Source: Phytopseudomonas argentinensis (GTDB lineage Bacteria > Pseudomonadota > Gammaproteobacteria > Pseudomonadales > Pseudomonadaceae). From it: 64,000 nt of DNA. A program made the translations under genes and the position numbers. The notes under the pieces are model-generated. The model saw nothing but the letters and a program-made list of their open reading frames with translations, had not been told where the DNA came from and searched no databases. Positions within the stretch are counted from its first letter, which is position 1. Every line of letters starts with the position of its first letter. This document shows, one piece after another, positions 28,984 to 37,487 of the stretch. The DNA lies in the NCBI RefSeq assembly GCF_900113905.1, contig NZ_FORC01000002.1, forward strand, positions 62,001 to 126,000. Direction: 5' to 3'.

Positions 28984-29780
28984 GCGGAGAATCCGTGCTC
29001 GGCGGCGGGGAAGCTGACTGCTTTTACTTCTTTAACATAGGCGGCGAGTGCATCCTGGATGCTCGGCTGACCGCTCATGAAGTTCTTCACGAACTTGGGC
29101 ACCCGGCCGCTCAGAGACAGGCCGAGCATGTCGTGCAGCACCAGCACCTGGCCGTCTGTCTGCGGGCCGGCGCCGATGCCGATTACCGGCACCTTCACCG
29201 TGCGGCTGATTTCCCCAGCCAGGTCGCTGGGCACGCATTCGAGCAGTAGCATGGCGGCGCCGGCCTGCTCCAGGGCGATGGCATCGGCGACCATCTGGCG
29301 CGCCTGGTTGTGTTCACGGCCCTGCACCTTGTAACCACCGAGGATATTCACCGCCTGGGGCGTCAGGCCCATGTGCGCGCACACCGGCACGCCGCGTTCG
29401 GCCAGCTTGGTGATCGACTCGGCCAGCCAGGCAGCCCCCTCGACCTTGACCATGTGCGCGCCGGCCTGCATCAGCAGGCCGGAATTGTGCAGGGTCTGTT
29501 CGAGGGTGGCGTTGGCCATGAACGGCAGGTCGGCGATGATCAGCGCGCCGGCATTGCCGCGCTTGACGCTGGCGGTGTGGTAGAGGGTATCGGCCATGCT
29601 CACCGGCAGGGTGCTGTCATGCCCTTGCAGCACCATGCCCAGCGAGTCGCCGATCAGCAGCACTTCGACTCCGGCCTTGCTGCAGGCGTCGGCGAAGGTG
29701 GCGTCGTAACAGGTCAGCATGGTGATTTTCTCACCCTTCTGCTTGAGCGCGCGCAGGGTGGTCAGGGTTACATCAGGCAT
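28980..29780 (-). CDS. panB: 3-methyl-2-oxobutanoate hydroxymethyltransferase
   Basis: First step of pantoate synthesis, transferring a hydroxymethyl group from methylene-THF to ketoisovalerate. The 266-aa product has the metal-binding [19 protein letters not shown] and [19 protein letters not shown] segments and [11 protein letters not shown]. It is coupled to panC. A 209-bp gap separates it from folK and probably contains its promoter. Confidence 0.97.
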   Translation of the reverse strand: MPDVTLTTLRALKQKGEKITMLTCYDATFADACSKAGVEVLLIGDSLGMVLQGHDSTLPVSMADTLYHTASVKRGNAGALIIADLPFMANATLEQTLHNSGLLMQAGAHMVKVEGAAWLAESITKLAERGVPVCAHMGLTPQAVNILGGYKVQGREHNQARQMVADAIALEQAGAAMLLLECVPSDLAGEISRTVKVPVIGIGAGPQTDGQVLVLHDMLGLSLSGRVPKFVKNFMSGQPSIQDALAAYVKEVKAVSFPAAEHGFSA

Positions 29781-29905
29781 GAAGATATCCTCACTCGGAA
29801 CCTGTGCGGGCCTGTTGGTGCAGGCTCTCGTAGACCAGGTTCACGTTGGCATCGAAGGGGCAGCAGGGCTGCTTCAATGTGGCCCCGGCAGGGGCAATGG
29901 GTGGC

Positions 29906-29935
29906 TATAGTCCCGATGGCAAGGTCGCAAGTCAA
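29906..29935 (-). promoter_or_regulatory. Possible sigma-70 promoter for panBC
   Basis: On the minus strand TTGACT (29930-29935) and ACTATA (29906-29911) are 18 bp apart, about 125 bp upstream of panB. The -10 element is weak. Three GTTAC repeats (from 29944, 29955 and 29963) lie just upstream. I cannot tell whether these are functional. Confidence 0.35.
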
Positions 29936-29989
29936 TCGAATGTGTTACCGCGCTGTTACGTCGTTACCGCAGGCAGTGTGCCCAGCGTA

Positions 29990-30469
29990 TCAGGGCTGCA
30001 GACGCTCCAGGCCGTCGAACGGGCAGGTCGCCAGCAGCTCGCTTAGGTGGCACCCATCGGGCAGTTGCAGGTCGGCGGCAATCTCCGCCAGAGGGTAGAG
30101 CACGAAGGCGCGCAGATGCATCTGGTAATGGGGCACGCGCAGGCGCGGTTCATCGATCGGTCGGTCGCCGAACAGCAGGATGTCTAGATCCAGGGTGCGT
30201 GGCCCCCAGCGCTCATGGCGTTCACGGCCCTGATCCAGCTCGATGGCTTGCAGCGCATCGAGCAGCTGCAGGGGTTGCAGATCGGTGTCGAGCGCCGCGA
30301 CGGCGTTGGTGTAACGGGGCTGGCCGGGCAGCAGCGAGTCGCTGGCATAGAAGGAGGACACCGCCGCCAGGCGGCTGCGCGGCAGTTGCTGCAGCGCCGC
30401 CAGGGCCTGGCGCAACTGCTCGGCGGGTTCGGCCAGGTTGCTGCCCAGGCCGATATAGGCGCGTTCCAT
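29990..30469 (-). CDS. folK: 6-hydroxymethyl-7,8-dihydropterin pyrophosphokinase
   Basis: Transfers pyrophosphate from ATP to hydroxymethyl-dihydropterin in folate synthesis. The 159-aa product begins with YIGLGSNLAEPAEQL and carries the signature RHERWGPRTLDLDILLFG. It starts 3 bp after the pcnB stop, an arrangement conserved in gamma-proteobacteria. Confidence 0.96.
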   Translation of the reverse strand: MERAYIGLGSNLAEPAEQLRQALAALQQLPRSRLAAVSSFYASDSLLPGQPRYTNAVAALDTDLQPLQLLDALQAIELDQGRERHERWGPRTLDLDILLFGDRPIDEPRLRVPHYQMHLRAFVLYPLAEIAADLQLPDGCHLSELLATCPFDGLERLQP

Positions 30470-30472
30470 CAG

Positions 30473-31870
30473 CTATTCGCCGGCGCCGCCGCCCTGGGGC
30501 GCGCGCTTGCGCTTGGCACCACCGCTGCGGCGGCGTTTGCGTGGCGCGCTACCGGCCTCGTCCTTGCCGGACAGGTTGCGGATCATCACCCGGCGATCGC
30601 TGTCGCTGGCGTCCTGATAGTCGGTCCACCACTCACCCAGGCCGCCGGTTTCCTCACCGGCGCTTTCGCGTAGCAAGAGGAAGTCGTAGCCGGCGCGGAA
30701 GCGCGGGTTTTCCAGCAACAGGTCGGCGCGCTTGCCGCTGCGCCGTGGCAGGCGCTCCTGCATGTCCCAGATCTCGCGGATCGGCATGGTGAAACGCTTT
30801 GGCACGGCGATGCGCTGGCACTGCTCGGCGATCAGCTCGTGGGCGGCTTCCTGCATGGCTGGAATGGCCGGCATGCCACGCTCCTGCAGACGGATCACCC
30901 GCGCCGGCAAGGCCGGCCAGAGCAACGCGGCGAACAGGAAGGCCGGGGTGACCGGCTTGCCCTGATGGATGCGCAGGTCGGTGTTGTCCAGGGCATTGCG
31001 GATCAGCGTGTCGGTGTATTCCGGGTTCTGGCGCAGCGCCGCGGCGCTGGCCGGGAACAGCTGGCCGAACAGGCCGTAGTCGACCAGCAGGTCGTAGGTA
31101 TAGATGGCGTAGCCGCTGAGAAACAGCTTGAGCACTTCATCGAACAGGCGCGCGGCCGGAATACCGCCCAGCAGGTGGGCCAGGTCATGGATGGGGTCGG
31201 CGCTGTGCTTCTCGATGTCGAAGTCCAGCTTGGCGGCGAAACGCACGGCGCGCAGCATGCGCACCGGGTCTTCCTGGTAACGCTGGGTCGGGTTGCCGAT
31301 CAACCGCACCAGGTTGTTGCGGATGTCGTGCATGCCATTGGCATAGTCGAGAATCCGTTCGGAAACCGGATCGTAGTACAGGGCGTTGATGGTGAAGTCG
31401 CGGCGCTGGGCGTCGTCTTCCAGGGTGCCGTACACGTTGTCGCGCAGAATGCGCCCGCTTTCGTTGCGCGAGGACTGGTTGCTGTTTTCCTCCTCGTCGC
31501 CTTCCGGGTGATTGGCGCGGAAGGTGGCGGTTTCGATGATCTCGCGGCCAAAGTGCACATGCACCAGCTTGAAACGGCGGCCGATCACCCGGGCGTTACG
31601 AAACTCGCCCCTGACCTGTTCCGGCGTGGCGCTGGTGGCGACGTCGAAGTCCTTGGGCTCGATACCCAGCAGCAGGTCACGCACGCAGCCGCCAACCAGA
31701 TAGGCCTCGTAGCCGGCATTTTGCAGACGCTCGACCACGCTGATGGCGTAGCGGCTGATCTGCCCGCGCTGGATCGGGTGCTGGTTGTTGTTCAGCACGT
31801 GCGGCGTGCTGTGGGGCTGGTGCGCACGGCGCAGCGGCGAGCGGAAGGAGTTGAACAGCTTTTTCAGCAT
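30473..31870 (-). CDS. pcnB: Poly(A) polymerase I
   Basis: Adds 3' poly(A) tails that promote mRNA and sRNA decay. The 465-aa product has the nucleotidyltransferase core AYLVGGCVRDLLLGIEPKDFDVATSAT (shown as the usual GGxxRD and DFD elements near residues 60-80), RRDFTINALYYDP, and a basic C-terminal tail (RKRRRSGGAKRKRAP). I use the ATG at 31870; the frame opens three codons earlier with GTG. It lies downstream of crcZ in the conserved cbrB-crcZ-pcnB order. Confidence 0.95.
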   Translation of the reverse strand: MLKKLFNSFRSPLRRAHQPHSTPHVLNNNQHPIQRGQISRYAISVVERLQNAGYEAYLVGGCVRDLLLGIEPKDFDVATSATPEQVRGEFRNARVIGRRFKLVHVHFGREIIETATFRANHPEGDEEENSNQSSRNESGRILRDNVYGTLEDDAQRRDFTINALYYDPVSERILDYANGMHDIRNNLVRLIGNPTQRYQEDPVRMLRAVRFAAKLDFDIEKHSADPIHDLAHLLGGIPAARLFDEVLKLFLSGYAIYTYDLLVDYGLFGQLFPASAAALRQNPEYTDTLIRNALDNTDLRIHQGKPVTPAFLFAALLWPALPARVIRLQERGMPAIPAMQEAAHELIAEQCQRIAVPKRFTMPIREIWDMQERLPRRSGKRADLLLENPRFRAGYDFLLLRESAGEETGGLGEWWTDYQDASDSDRRVMIRNLSGKDEAGSAPRKRRRSGGAKRKRAPQGGGAGE

Positions 31871-31987
31871 GGAGGGCACTGTATGACGAATTGAGCGGCC
31901 AGAATAATGTAAAGGCGCAGAAATAGCGCGGATTCTAGCATTAGGTGGCTGAGGGCGTAAGCAGGGTGGCGGGGCAGGCCGGGGCGG

Positions 31988-32016
31988 GAAACGACAAGGG
32001 GAGCCGAAGCTCCCCC
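31988..32016 (-). terminator. crcZ terminator
   Basis: Minus-strand GGGGAGC, loop TTCG, GCTCCCC, then TTGTCGTTT. The UUCG tetraloop and T-rich tail are those expected at the CrcZ 3' end. Confidence 0.85.
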
Positions 32017-32337
32017 TAAGTAGTGCGATACGTCGTTCTTGTTATGCAGGCTGTTGTTCTTGTTGGATGCCTGTACCGGATCGGGTCCGGCGTACCTCCC
32101 GAGTGGGAGCAAGAGCGAACGGATTATTTTGGATGCTGACGCTACCTCAGGCCCTGGATATCACCCGTTCAGGCGCTGTCCGTCGACATTTATTGTTGTT
32201 GTCTGCCTGTGAGCCGAGAGGCGATCCTCTCCAAAATAATCAGTTAGCTGCGTCTTCCGCGATCTTGTTCTTATTGTGCTGAAGCCGTTACGTCTTATTT
32301 TTATTATCGTGGGTCATGCTTGTTATTGTTGTTGTGC
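31988..32337 (-). ncRNA. crcZ: CrcZ small RNA (Hfq/Crc antagonist)
   Basis: Non-coding gap between cbrB and pcnB, the conserved place of crcZ. The transcript should start near 32337, 12 nt from a sigma-54 promoter, with GCACAACAACAATAACAAGC. Five CA motifs are visible on the minus strand (about 32321-32335, 32264-32277, 32191-32202, 32052-32064 and 32034-32044), the sites that sequester Hfq/Crc. A perfect 12-bp inverted repeat pairs 32122-32133 with 32230-32241. The 3' end is a GGGGAGC/GCTCCCC hairpin followed by a T-rich run. About 350 nt is close to known CrcZ lengths. CbrAB activates it when poor carbon sources are used. Confidence 0.92.
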
Positions 32338-32346
32338 CAGACATAG

Positions 32347-32362
32347 AGCACATGCCGTGCCA
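32347..32362 (-). promoter_or_regulatory. Sigma-54 promoter of crcZ
   Basis: Minus-strand TGGCACGGCATGTGCT has the invariant GG (-24) and GC (-12) separated by 10 bases, as RpoN requires. The predicted start is at about 32336-32337. CbrB, encoded just upstream, is the cognate NtrC-type activator. Confidence 0.9.
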
Positions 32363-32417
32363 ATTTTTGTTTTTCCTTTAAAAACAGGCGGTTACGGTTT
32401 TCGATATTTTTGCGAGC

Positions 32418-32457
32418 AAAAAAAAGCCGGGATTCCGTTACCGATAACCCCGGCTTT
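32418..32457 (-). terminator. cbrB terminator
   Basis: Minus-strand AAAGCCGGG and CCCGGCTTT flank a 20-base loop and are followed by a run of T. It lies 56 bp after the cbrB stop and upstream of the crcZ promoter, separating the two transcripts. Confidence 0.85.
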
Positions 32458-32486
32458 GTTACGTGCTGTCATGATCGGCGGTAACA
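32457..32486 (-). promoter_or_regulatory. Candidate CbrB upstream activator site
   Basis: TGTTAC (32457-32462) and GTAACA (32481-32486) are exact inverted repeats 18 bp apart, about 120-150 bp upstream of the crcZ start. CbrB is known to bind TGTTAC/GTAACA-type inverted sites before crcZ. The spacing here is a little wide, so this is a candidate. Confidence 0.55.
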
Positions 32487-32512
32487 CCCGCCCTAGAGCG
32501 CTGCGCGACGTG

Positions 32513-33934
32513 TCACTCGCTGGCAGCGCTCGACTTGCGACGCGGGATGCCCAGGCGCTGACGGCGCTCCCACAGGCACTTGCGGCTGATGCCCAGCTTG
32601 CGGGCCAGTTCGGTCTCGGTCATGTGGTCCTGGTGCTCGAGCACGAAGTGCTGGAAGTAGTCCTCCAGAGACAGGTCCTCGCTGGGGTCCTGGCTGGTCG
32701 CATTGACCGCCGCGCTCTGCGTCGCCATGCCCATGAACACGTCTTCGTCGAGATCTTCCAGCTCGATGTCGATGCCCAGCAATTCGGCATTGATGGTGCT
32801 GCCATCGCAGAGGATCACCGAGCGCTCGATGGCGTTCTCCAGCTCACGTACGTTGCCCGGCCAGCTGTAGTGGTGGATGGCCTGCTCGGCGTCCGGCCCG
32901 AAGTGCAGGTCGTTGCGGCCCATGCGGGCTGACTGCCGAGCCAGGAAGGCGCGGGCGATTTCCAGCACGTCGGCACCGCGCTCGCGTAGCGGTGGCAGCT
33001 TCAGGGCGATGACGTGCAGGCGGTAATAAAGGTCTTCACGGAACTGGCCGGTTTTCGACAGGGTTTTCAGGTCGCGGTGGGTCGCCGCGATCAGCCGTAC
33101 ATCGACCTTCTGCGACTGCACCGAGCCGACCCGGCGAATTTCGCCTTCCTGCAGCACGCGCAACAGGCGCGCCTGGGCTTCGAGCGGCAATTCGCCGATC
33201 TCGTCAAGAAACAGGGTGCCGCCGTCGGCCGCTTCCACCAGCCCGGCGCGGCTGGCGCTTGCCCCGGTGAAGGCGCCTTTCTCGTGGCCGAACAGCTCGG
33301 ACTCGATCAGGGTCTCCGGGATCGCTGCGCAGTTCACCGAGATCAGCGGCGCCTTGGCACGCTTGGACAGGTTGTGCAGGGCGCGGGCGACCAGCTCCTT
33401 GCCGGTACCGGACTCACCCTGCACCAGCACATTGGAGTCGGTGGGGGCGACTTTGCGGATCTTGCTGTACAGCTCCAGCATGGCCGGGCTGGAGCCGATG
33501 ATGCCGATCTCGCCACTGGCCGCCTTGTCGCCTTTCTCGGCCGCGCGGGCGGCAGCAGGGGCGCCACCGGCCTGGTTGCGGGCCTCGCGATCACGCAGGA
33601 TGCGCGCCACGGCCTGCAACATCTCGTCATGGTCGAAGGGTTTGGCGATGTAGTCGACAGCGCCCATCTTCATCGAGTCGACCGCCGAGCGCAGGCTCGC
33701 GTAACTGGTCATGATCAGCACCGGGGCGCCCTGGGCCAGCTTGATCAGCTCGGTGCCCGGTGCGCCTGGCAGGCGCAGGTCACTGACCACCAGATCGAAG
33801 CCGGGAATGTCGAAGCGCTCCTGGGCTTCCTGTACCGAACCGGCTTCGCTGACCTGGTACTGGTTGCGTTCGAGCAGGCGACGCAAGGCGGAGCGGATGA
33901 TGGTTTCGTCTTCGACGATCAGGATATGAGGCAT
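32513..33934 (-). CDS. cbrB: CbrB, NtrC-family response regulator
   Basis: Sigma-54-dependent activator controlling carbon/nitrogen balance. The 473-aa product has a receiver domain with phospho-acceptor Asp52 (VVSDLRLPG), an AAA+ domain with Walker A GESGTGKE and the sigma-54 contact loop GAFTGA, and a C-terminal Fis-type helix-turn-helix ([19 protein letters not shown]). It pairs with CbrA, encoded 94 bp upstream on the same strand. Its main target is crcZ directly downstream. Confidence 0.97.
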   Translation of the reverse strand: MPHILIVEDETIIRSALRRLLERNQYQVSEAGSVQEAQERFDIPGFDLVVSDLRLPGAPGTELIKLAQGAPVLIMTSYASLRSAVDSMKMGAVDYIAKPFDHDEMLQAVARILRDREARNQAGGAPAAARAAEKGDKAASGEIGIIGSSPAMLELYSKIRKVAPTDSNVLVQGESGTGKELVARALHNLSKRAKAPLISVNCAAIPETLIESELFGHEKGAFTGASASRAGLVEAADGGTLFLDEIGELPLEAQARLLRVLQEGEIRRVGSVQSQKVDVRLIAATHRDLKTLSKTGQFREDLYYRLHVIALKLPPLRERGADVLEIARAFLARQSARMGRNDLHFGPDAEQAIHHYSWPGNVRELENAIERSVILCDGSTINAELLGIDIELEDLDEDVFMGMATQSAAVNATSQDPSEDLSLEDYFQHFVLEHQDHMTETELARKLGISRKCLWERRQRLGIPRRKSSAASE

Positions 33935-34028
33935 TTAAACGAATTCTCTCGACGGTCTCGGAACCTGCTTCCTGGTGCAGCGGCCAAGCTGGGCCGCGCG
34001 CATTCCCGGGAATGCGGTTCTTCGGAAT

Positions 34029-36983
34029 TTAGTTCGCCAGTGGCATTGCCTCGATGTGCCGCGGCAGCGTCACCCGGATACGGGTGCCACGTTGCTGCTC
34101 GGGATCGATCGGGCTGTCGATTGTTATCTGGCCATAATGCTCTTCCACGATGGAATAGACCAGCGCGAGGCCGAGTCCGGTTCCTTTGCCGGGATCCTTG
34201 GTGGTGAAGAACGGCTCGAACAACCGGTCTATCACGCCCTTGGGAATGCCGCTGCCTTCGTCCTCGACGATCAGGTCGACGGTGTGCTCCGAGGCTTCGC
34301 TGCGCACGCGGATGGCTCCGCCTTCCGGCGAGGCATCGCGGGCGTTGCTGAGCAGGTTGATCAGCACCTGGGCCAGGCGCTGCGGGTCGCCTTCGGCGCG
34401 GTGCGCCGGGTCACAGAGGTTGAAGAACTGCACGTCGACGCTGCGCCGGTTGAGGGCCAGCAGGCCAATGGCTTCCTGGGCAATTTCCGCCAGGTACACC
34501 GGTTCGTCGGCGTGCTGGTGGTTGCCGGAATGGGCGAAGTTCATCAGCGAGTGGACGATACGCGTGACCCGCTTGGTCTGTTCGAGGATCTGTCCGCTGA
34601 TTTCGGTCAGTTCGGGGTCGCCCTCGCGTTCCTCGCGCAGGTTTTGCGCCAGGCAGGCAATGCCGGTTATCGGATTGCCGATCTCGTGGGCCACTCCGGC
34701 GGCCAGACGGCCGATGCTGGCCAGGCGTTCGGAGTGCACCAGCTTGTCTTCGAGCATCTGCGTCTCGGTAAGGTCCTCGACCAGCAGCACCAGGCCGCTG
34801 TTGCCGGGGGCCAGGGGCTCGTCGATGGCTGCCTTGTGCAGGTTCAGCCAGCGGATCTGGCCATCGAGGGCCAGGCGCTGTTTGTGCAGGTGCTCGTCGG
34901 GATTCTCGATAAAGCTTTGCAGCAGCTCGCGCCACGGCTCGCCGAGGGTCGACAGGCGCGAGCCGACGATGCGCAGGGCGGGAATTTCGGTAAGTTCTTC
35001 CATGGCCTTGTTCCACATCAGGATCTCGTGATCCTTGGCCAGCGAGCAGACGCCCATGGGCAGTTCCTGCAGGGTCTGGCGATGGTAGCGGCGCAGGGCA
35101 TCGAGCTCGGCGGCGAGGCCCGTGAGGCGCGAGTGGTAGTCCTCCAGGCGGCTTTCGATAAAGTGGATGTCCTCGGTGACGTAGCCTTCGCTGCCGGACT
35201 TGTAGGGCAGGAAGGATTCGATGATGTCCTGGGCGACGCTGGGGCCCATCAGACCGGACAGGTTCGCCTCCAGACGGTCGCGCAGGCGACGCAGGGCATA
35301 GGGGCGGCTTTCGTCGAACGGCAGGTGCAGGTCGCGCAGGGCCTGCTCGACCTCGCGCTGGGCGGTCTTGGCGCCGAGCGGCTTGGCCAGCTGGGCAGCG
35401 AATTCCTGGGGCGACAGGGCCAGCAGCTCGCGGCGCTGCGGGCGGCGCACGTTGTCCACTGCACAGGCTTCGGCGGCGCTGTCTTCCTCGGGGCTGGAGT
35501 CGGTGAACACCGAGACCAGGGTGAACACCAGCACGTTGATGGCCAGCGAGGCGATGGCCGCCAGGTGCCAGCTGCTGTCATCGAGCACGTAGACCAGGTC
35601 GAGCACAGGCACGTACAGGCCCGGCAGCGTGCCGAGCAGCGGCAGCAGCATGCTCACCGCCCAGACCGCGATCCCGGCCAGCAGGCCGCCGATGAAACCG
35701 CGCCGGTTGGCGGTCGGCCAGTACAGCACCGAGAGCACGCCAGGCAGGAATTGCAGGGTGGCGACGAAGGAGACGATGCCCAGGTTGGCCAGGTCCTGCT
35801 CGGCGTCGAGCAGGTTGTAGAAGGCGTAGCTGGCCAGAATGATGGCGACGATCAGCGCGCGGCGCGTCCACTTCAGCCAGCGATAGATATTGCCTTCGGC
35901 CGGCGGCTGGTAGAGCGGCAGCACCACGTGGTTGAGCAGCATGCCGGACAGCGCCAGGGTGGTGACGATGATCAGCCCGCTGGAGGCCGACAGGCCGCCA
36001 ATGTAAGCGATTAGCACCAGCGTCGGGCTGTCCACGGCAATGCCCAGGCCGAGGGTGAAGTACTCCGGGCTGGTGGTCGAGCCCAGGCGCAGGCCGGCCC
36101 ACAGTACCAGCGGCACGGCCAGGCTCATCAGCAACAGGAACAGCGGCAGCCCCCAGCTGGCGCTGACCAGCGAACGGGGGTTGAGGTTCTCGGTAAAGGT
36201 CATGTGATACATGTGCGGCATGACGATCGCCGAGGCGAAGAACACCAGCAGCAGGGTGCGCCACGGGCCTTCCTGGAGGGGCGTATGCAGGCTGGCCAGG
36301 GCCGCCTGGTTGAGTACCAGCCACTGTTCCAGCTCGCGCGGCCCGTCGAATACCGCGTACAGCGCGTAGAGGCCGATGGCACCCATGGCCAGCAGCTTGA
36401 CCACCGACTCGAAGGCGATGGCGAATATCAGGCCTTCGTGCTTTTCCCGGGTAGCCAGGTGGCGAGCACCGAACAGGATGGTGACCAGGATGAACAGCCC
36501 ACAGAACGCCAGGGCGATCTGTGGCTGCACCGGCTCGAGGGTAAGAATGCTGATGGCATCGGTGACGGCCTGGATCTGCAGGGCCAGCAGCGGTAACACG
36601 GCGATCAGCATGCACAGGGTGCTCAGGGCGCCGGCCCAGGTGCTGCGAAAGCGGAAGGCGAACAGGTCGGCCAGCGACGACAGCTGGTAGGTGCGGGTGA
36701 TGCGCAGGATCGGATAGAGCAGTACCGGGGCAAGCAGAAAGGCGCCGGTTACCCCTAGGTAACTGGCCAGAAAGCCATAGCCGTATTGATAGGCCAGGCC
36801 GACGCTGCCGTAGAAGGCCCAGGCGCTGGCGTATACGCCCAGCGACAGGGTGTAGGTCAGGGGATGGCGGATAAGGCGGCGGGGGATCAGCCCGCGGTCG
36901 GCGCACCAGGCGACGGCGAACAACACCAGCAGGTAGGCGGCGCTGATCAGCATCAGCCCGCTGAGGCTAAAGCTCATCGGCAT
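34029..36983 (-). CDS. cbrA: CbrA, sensor histidine kinase with SLC5 transporter domain
   Basis: A 984-aa sensor. Residues about 1-500 form a sodium/solute symporter-like (SLC5) domain of 12-13 membrane helices. A PAS region follows (about 630-740, with LRRYHRQTLQELPMGVCSLA), then the HisKA box RLAAGVAHEIGNPITGIACL and the HATPase domain (NLLSNARDASPEGG, GTGLGLALVYSIVEEHYG). CbrA phosphorylates CbrB; the transporter part is implicated in histidine handling. It is preceded by cbrX. Confidence 0.97.
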   Translation of the reverse strand: MPMSFSLSGLMLISAAYLLVLFAVAWCADRGLIPRRLIRHPLTYTLSLGVYASAWAFYGSVGLAYQYGYGFLASYLGVTGAFLLAPVLLYPILRITRTYQLSSLADLFAFRFRSTWAGALSTLCMLIAVLPLLALQIQAVTDAISILTLEPVQPQIALAFCGLFILVTILFGARHLATREKHEGLIFAIAFESVVKLLAMGAIGLYALYAVFDGPRELEQWLVLNQAALASLHTPLQEGPWRTLLLVFFASAIVMPHMYHMTFTENLNPRSLVSASWGLPLFLLLMSLAVPLVLWAGLRLGSTTSPEYFTLGLGIAVDSPTLVLIAYIGGLSASSGLIIVTTLALSGMLLNHVVLPLYQPPAEGNIYRWLKWTRRALIVAIILASYAFYNLLDAEQDLANLGIVSFVATLQFLPGVLSVLYWPTANRRGFIGGLLAGIAVWAVSMLLPLLGTLPGLYVPVLDLVYVLDDSSWHLAAIASLAINVLVFTLVSVFTDSSPEEDSAAEACAVDNVRRPQRRELLALSPQEFAAQLAKPLGAKTAQREVEQALRDLHLPFDESRPYALRRLRDRLEANLSGLMGPSVAQDIIESFLPYKSGSEGYVTEDIHFIESRLEDYHSRLTGLAAELDALRRYHRQTLQELPMGVCSLAKDHEILMWNKAMEELTEIPALRIVGSRLSTLGEPWRELLQSFIENPDEHLHKQRLALDGQIRWLNLHKAAIDEPLAPGNSGLVLLVEDLTETQMLEDKLVHSERLASIGRLAAGVAHEIGNPITGIACLAQNLREEREGDPELTEISGQILEQTKRVTRIVHSLMNFAHSGNHQHADEPVYLAEIAQEAIGLLALNRRSVDVQFFNLCDPAHRAEGDPQRLAQVLINLLSNARDASPEGGAIRVRSEASEHTVDLIVEDEGSGIPKGVIDRLFEPFFTTKDPGKGTGLGLALVYSIVEEHYGQITIDSPIDPEQQRGTRIRVTLPRHIEAMPLAN

Positions 36984-37040
36984 TTACGGCAGCTCTGCGA
37001 GTCAGGGGAGGCGGCGGGGGCCGGGTGGTTGCGCACGCGG

Positions 37041-37217
37041 TTAGAGCTCATCGGCATCGCGCTGGCTCTGCAGGATGAAGGTCACCACGATAAGGATCAG
37101 CCACAGCATGTACGGGCGGTACCAGGCACCGTTGGGATCGATCCACCAGTCCATGATGGCAGGCGAGAACAGGTAGATACCGACTACCAGAATCAGAACC
37201 AATCGATAGATATACAT
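37041..37217 (-). CDS. cbrX: CbrX, small membrane protein upstream of cbrA
   Basis: A 58-aa protein with two hydrophobic segments (LVLILVVGIYLF and MLWLILIVVTFIL) around a polar loop DWWIDPNGAWYRP. It matches the small gene preceding cbrA in Pseudomonas, called cbrX, reported to be co-transcribed with cbrAB. It ends 57 bp before cbrA. A small partner of the SLC5 domain is plausible but unproven. The 270-bp gap upstream contains no gene I can support. Confidence 0.82.
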   Translation of the reverse strand: MYIYRLVLILVVGIYLFSPAIMDWWIDPNGAWYRPYMLWLILIVVTFILQSQRDADEL

Positions 37218-37487
37218 GCCGCGTCTCGCTACTGAGTGTGCCGATGGTAACGGAAGCGCGCTGCGCTGGCTAAGGTGGGTTGCTCGCGGTGTGGCGAGCA
37301 CCCTGCCGGCTGCCCTTTGCGGCGTACGCCTGGCGCACATTTTGCTCGCCAATCCGGGCTGCCGGCTGGGCAGCGCACGGCCCGAGGTGGCAAGCTTCAG
37401 GCTGATTGCCTGCAGGTCGGGCACAGCAGCTACGCTTTCACGACGCATGCCCTCGCCGTGCCATCCATGAATACCATTGGGAAGCCC

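Noticed and set aside
31864..32112. Small minus-strand and plus-strand frames in the crcZ region
   Set aside because: The region has a sigma-54 promoter, CA motifs and a terminator for an sRNA; the frames lack ribosome binding sites and conservation signs.
33975..36014. 679-codon open frame on the plus strand opposite cbrA
   Set aside because: A high-GC antisense shadow; the minus-strand frame encodes a complete CbrA with all motifs, and the plus frame has a Gln/Ala/His-rich composition without domains.
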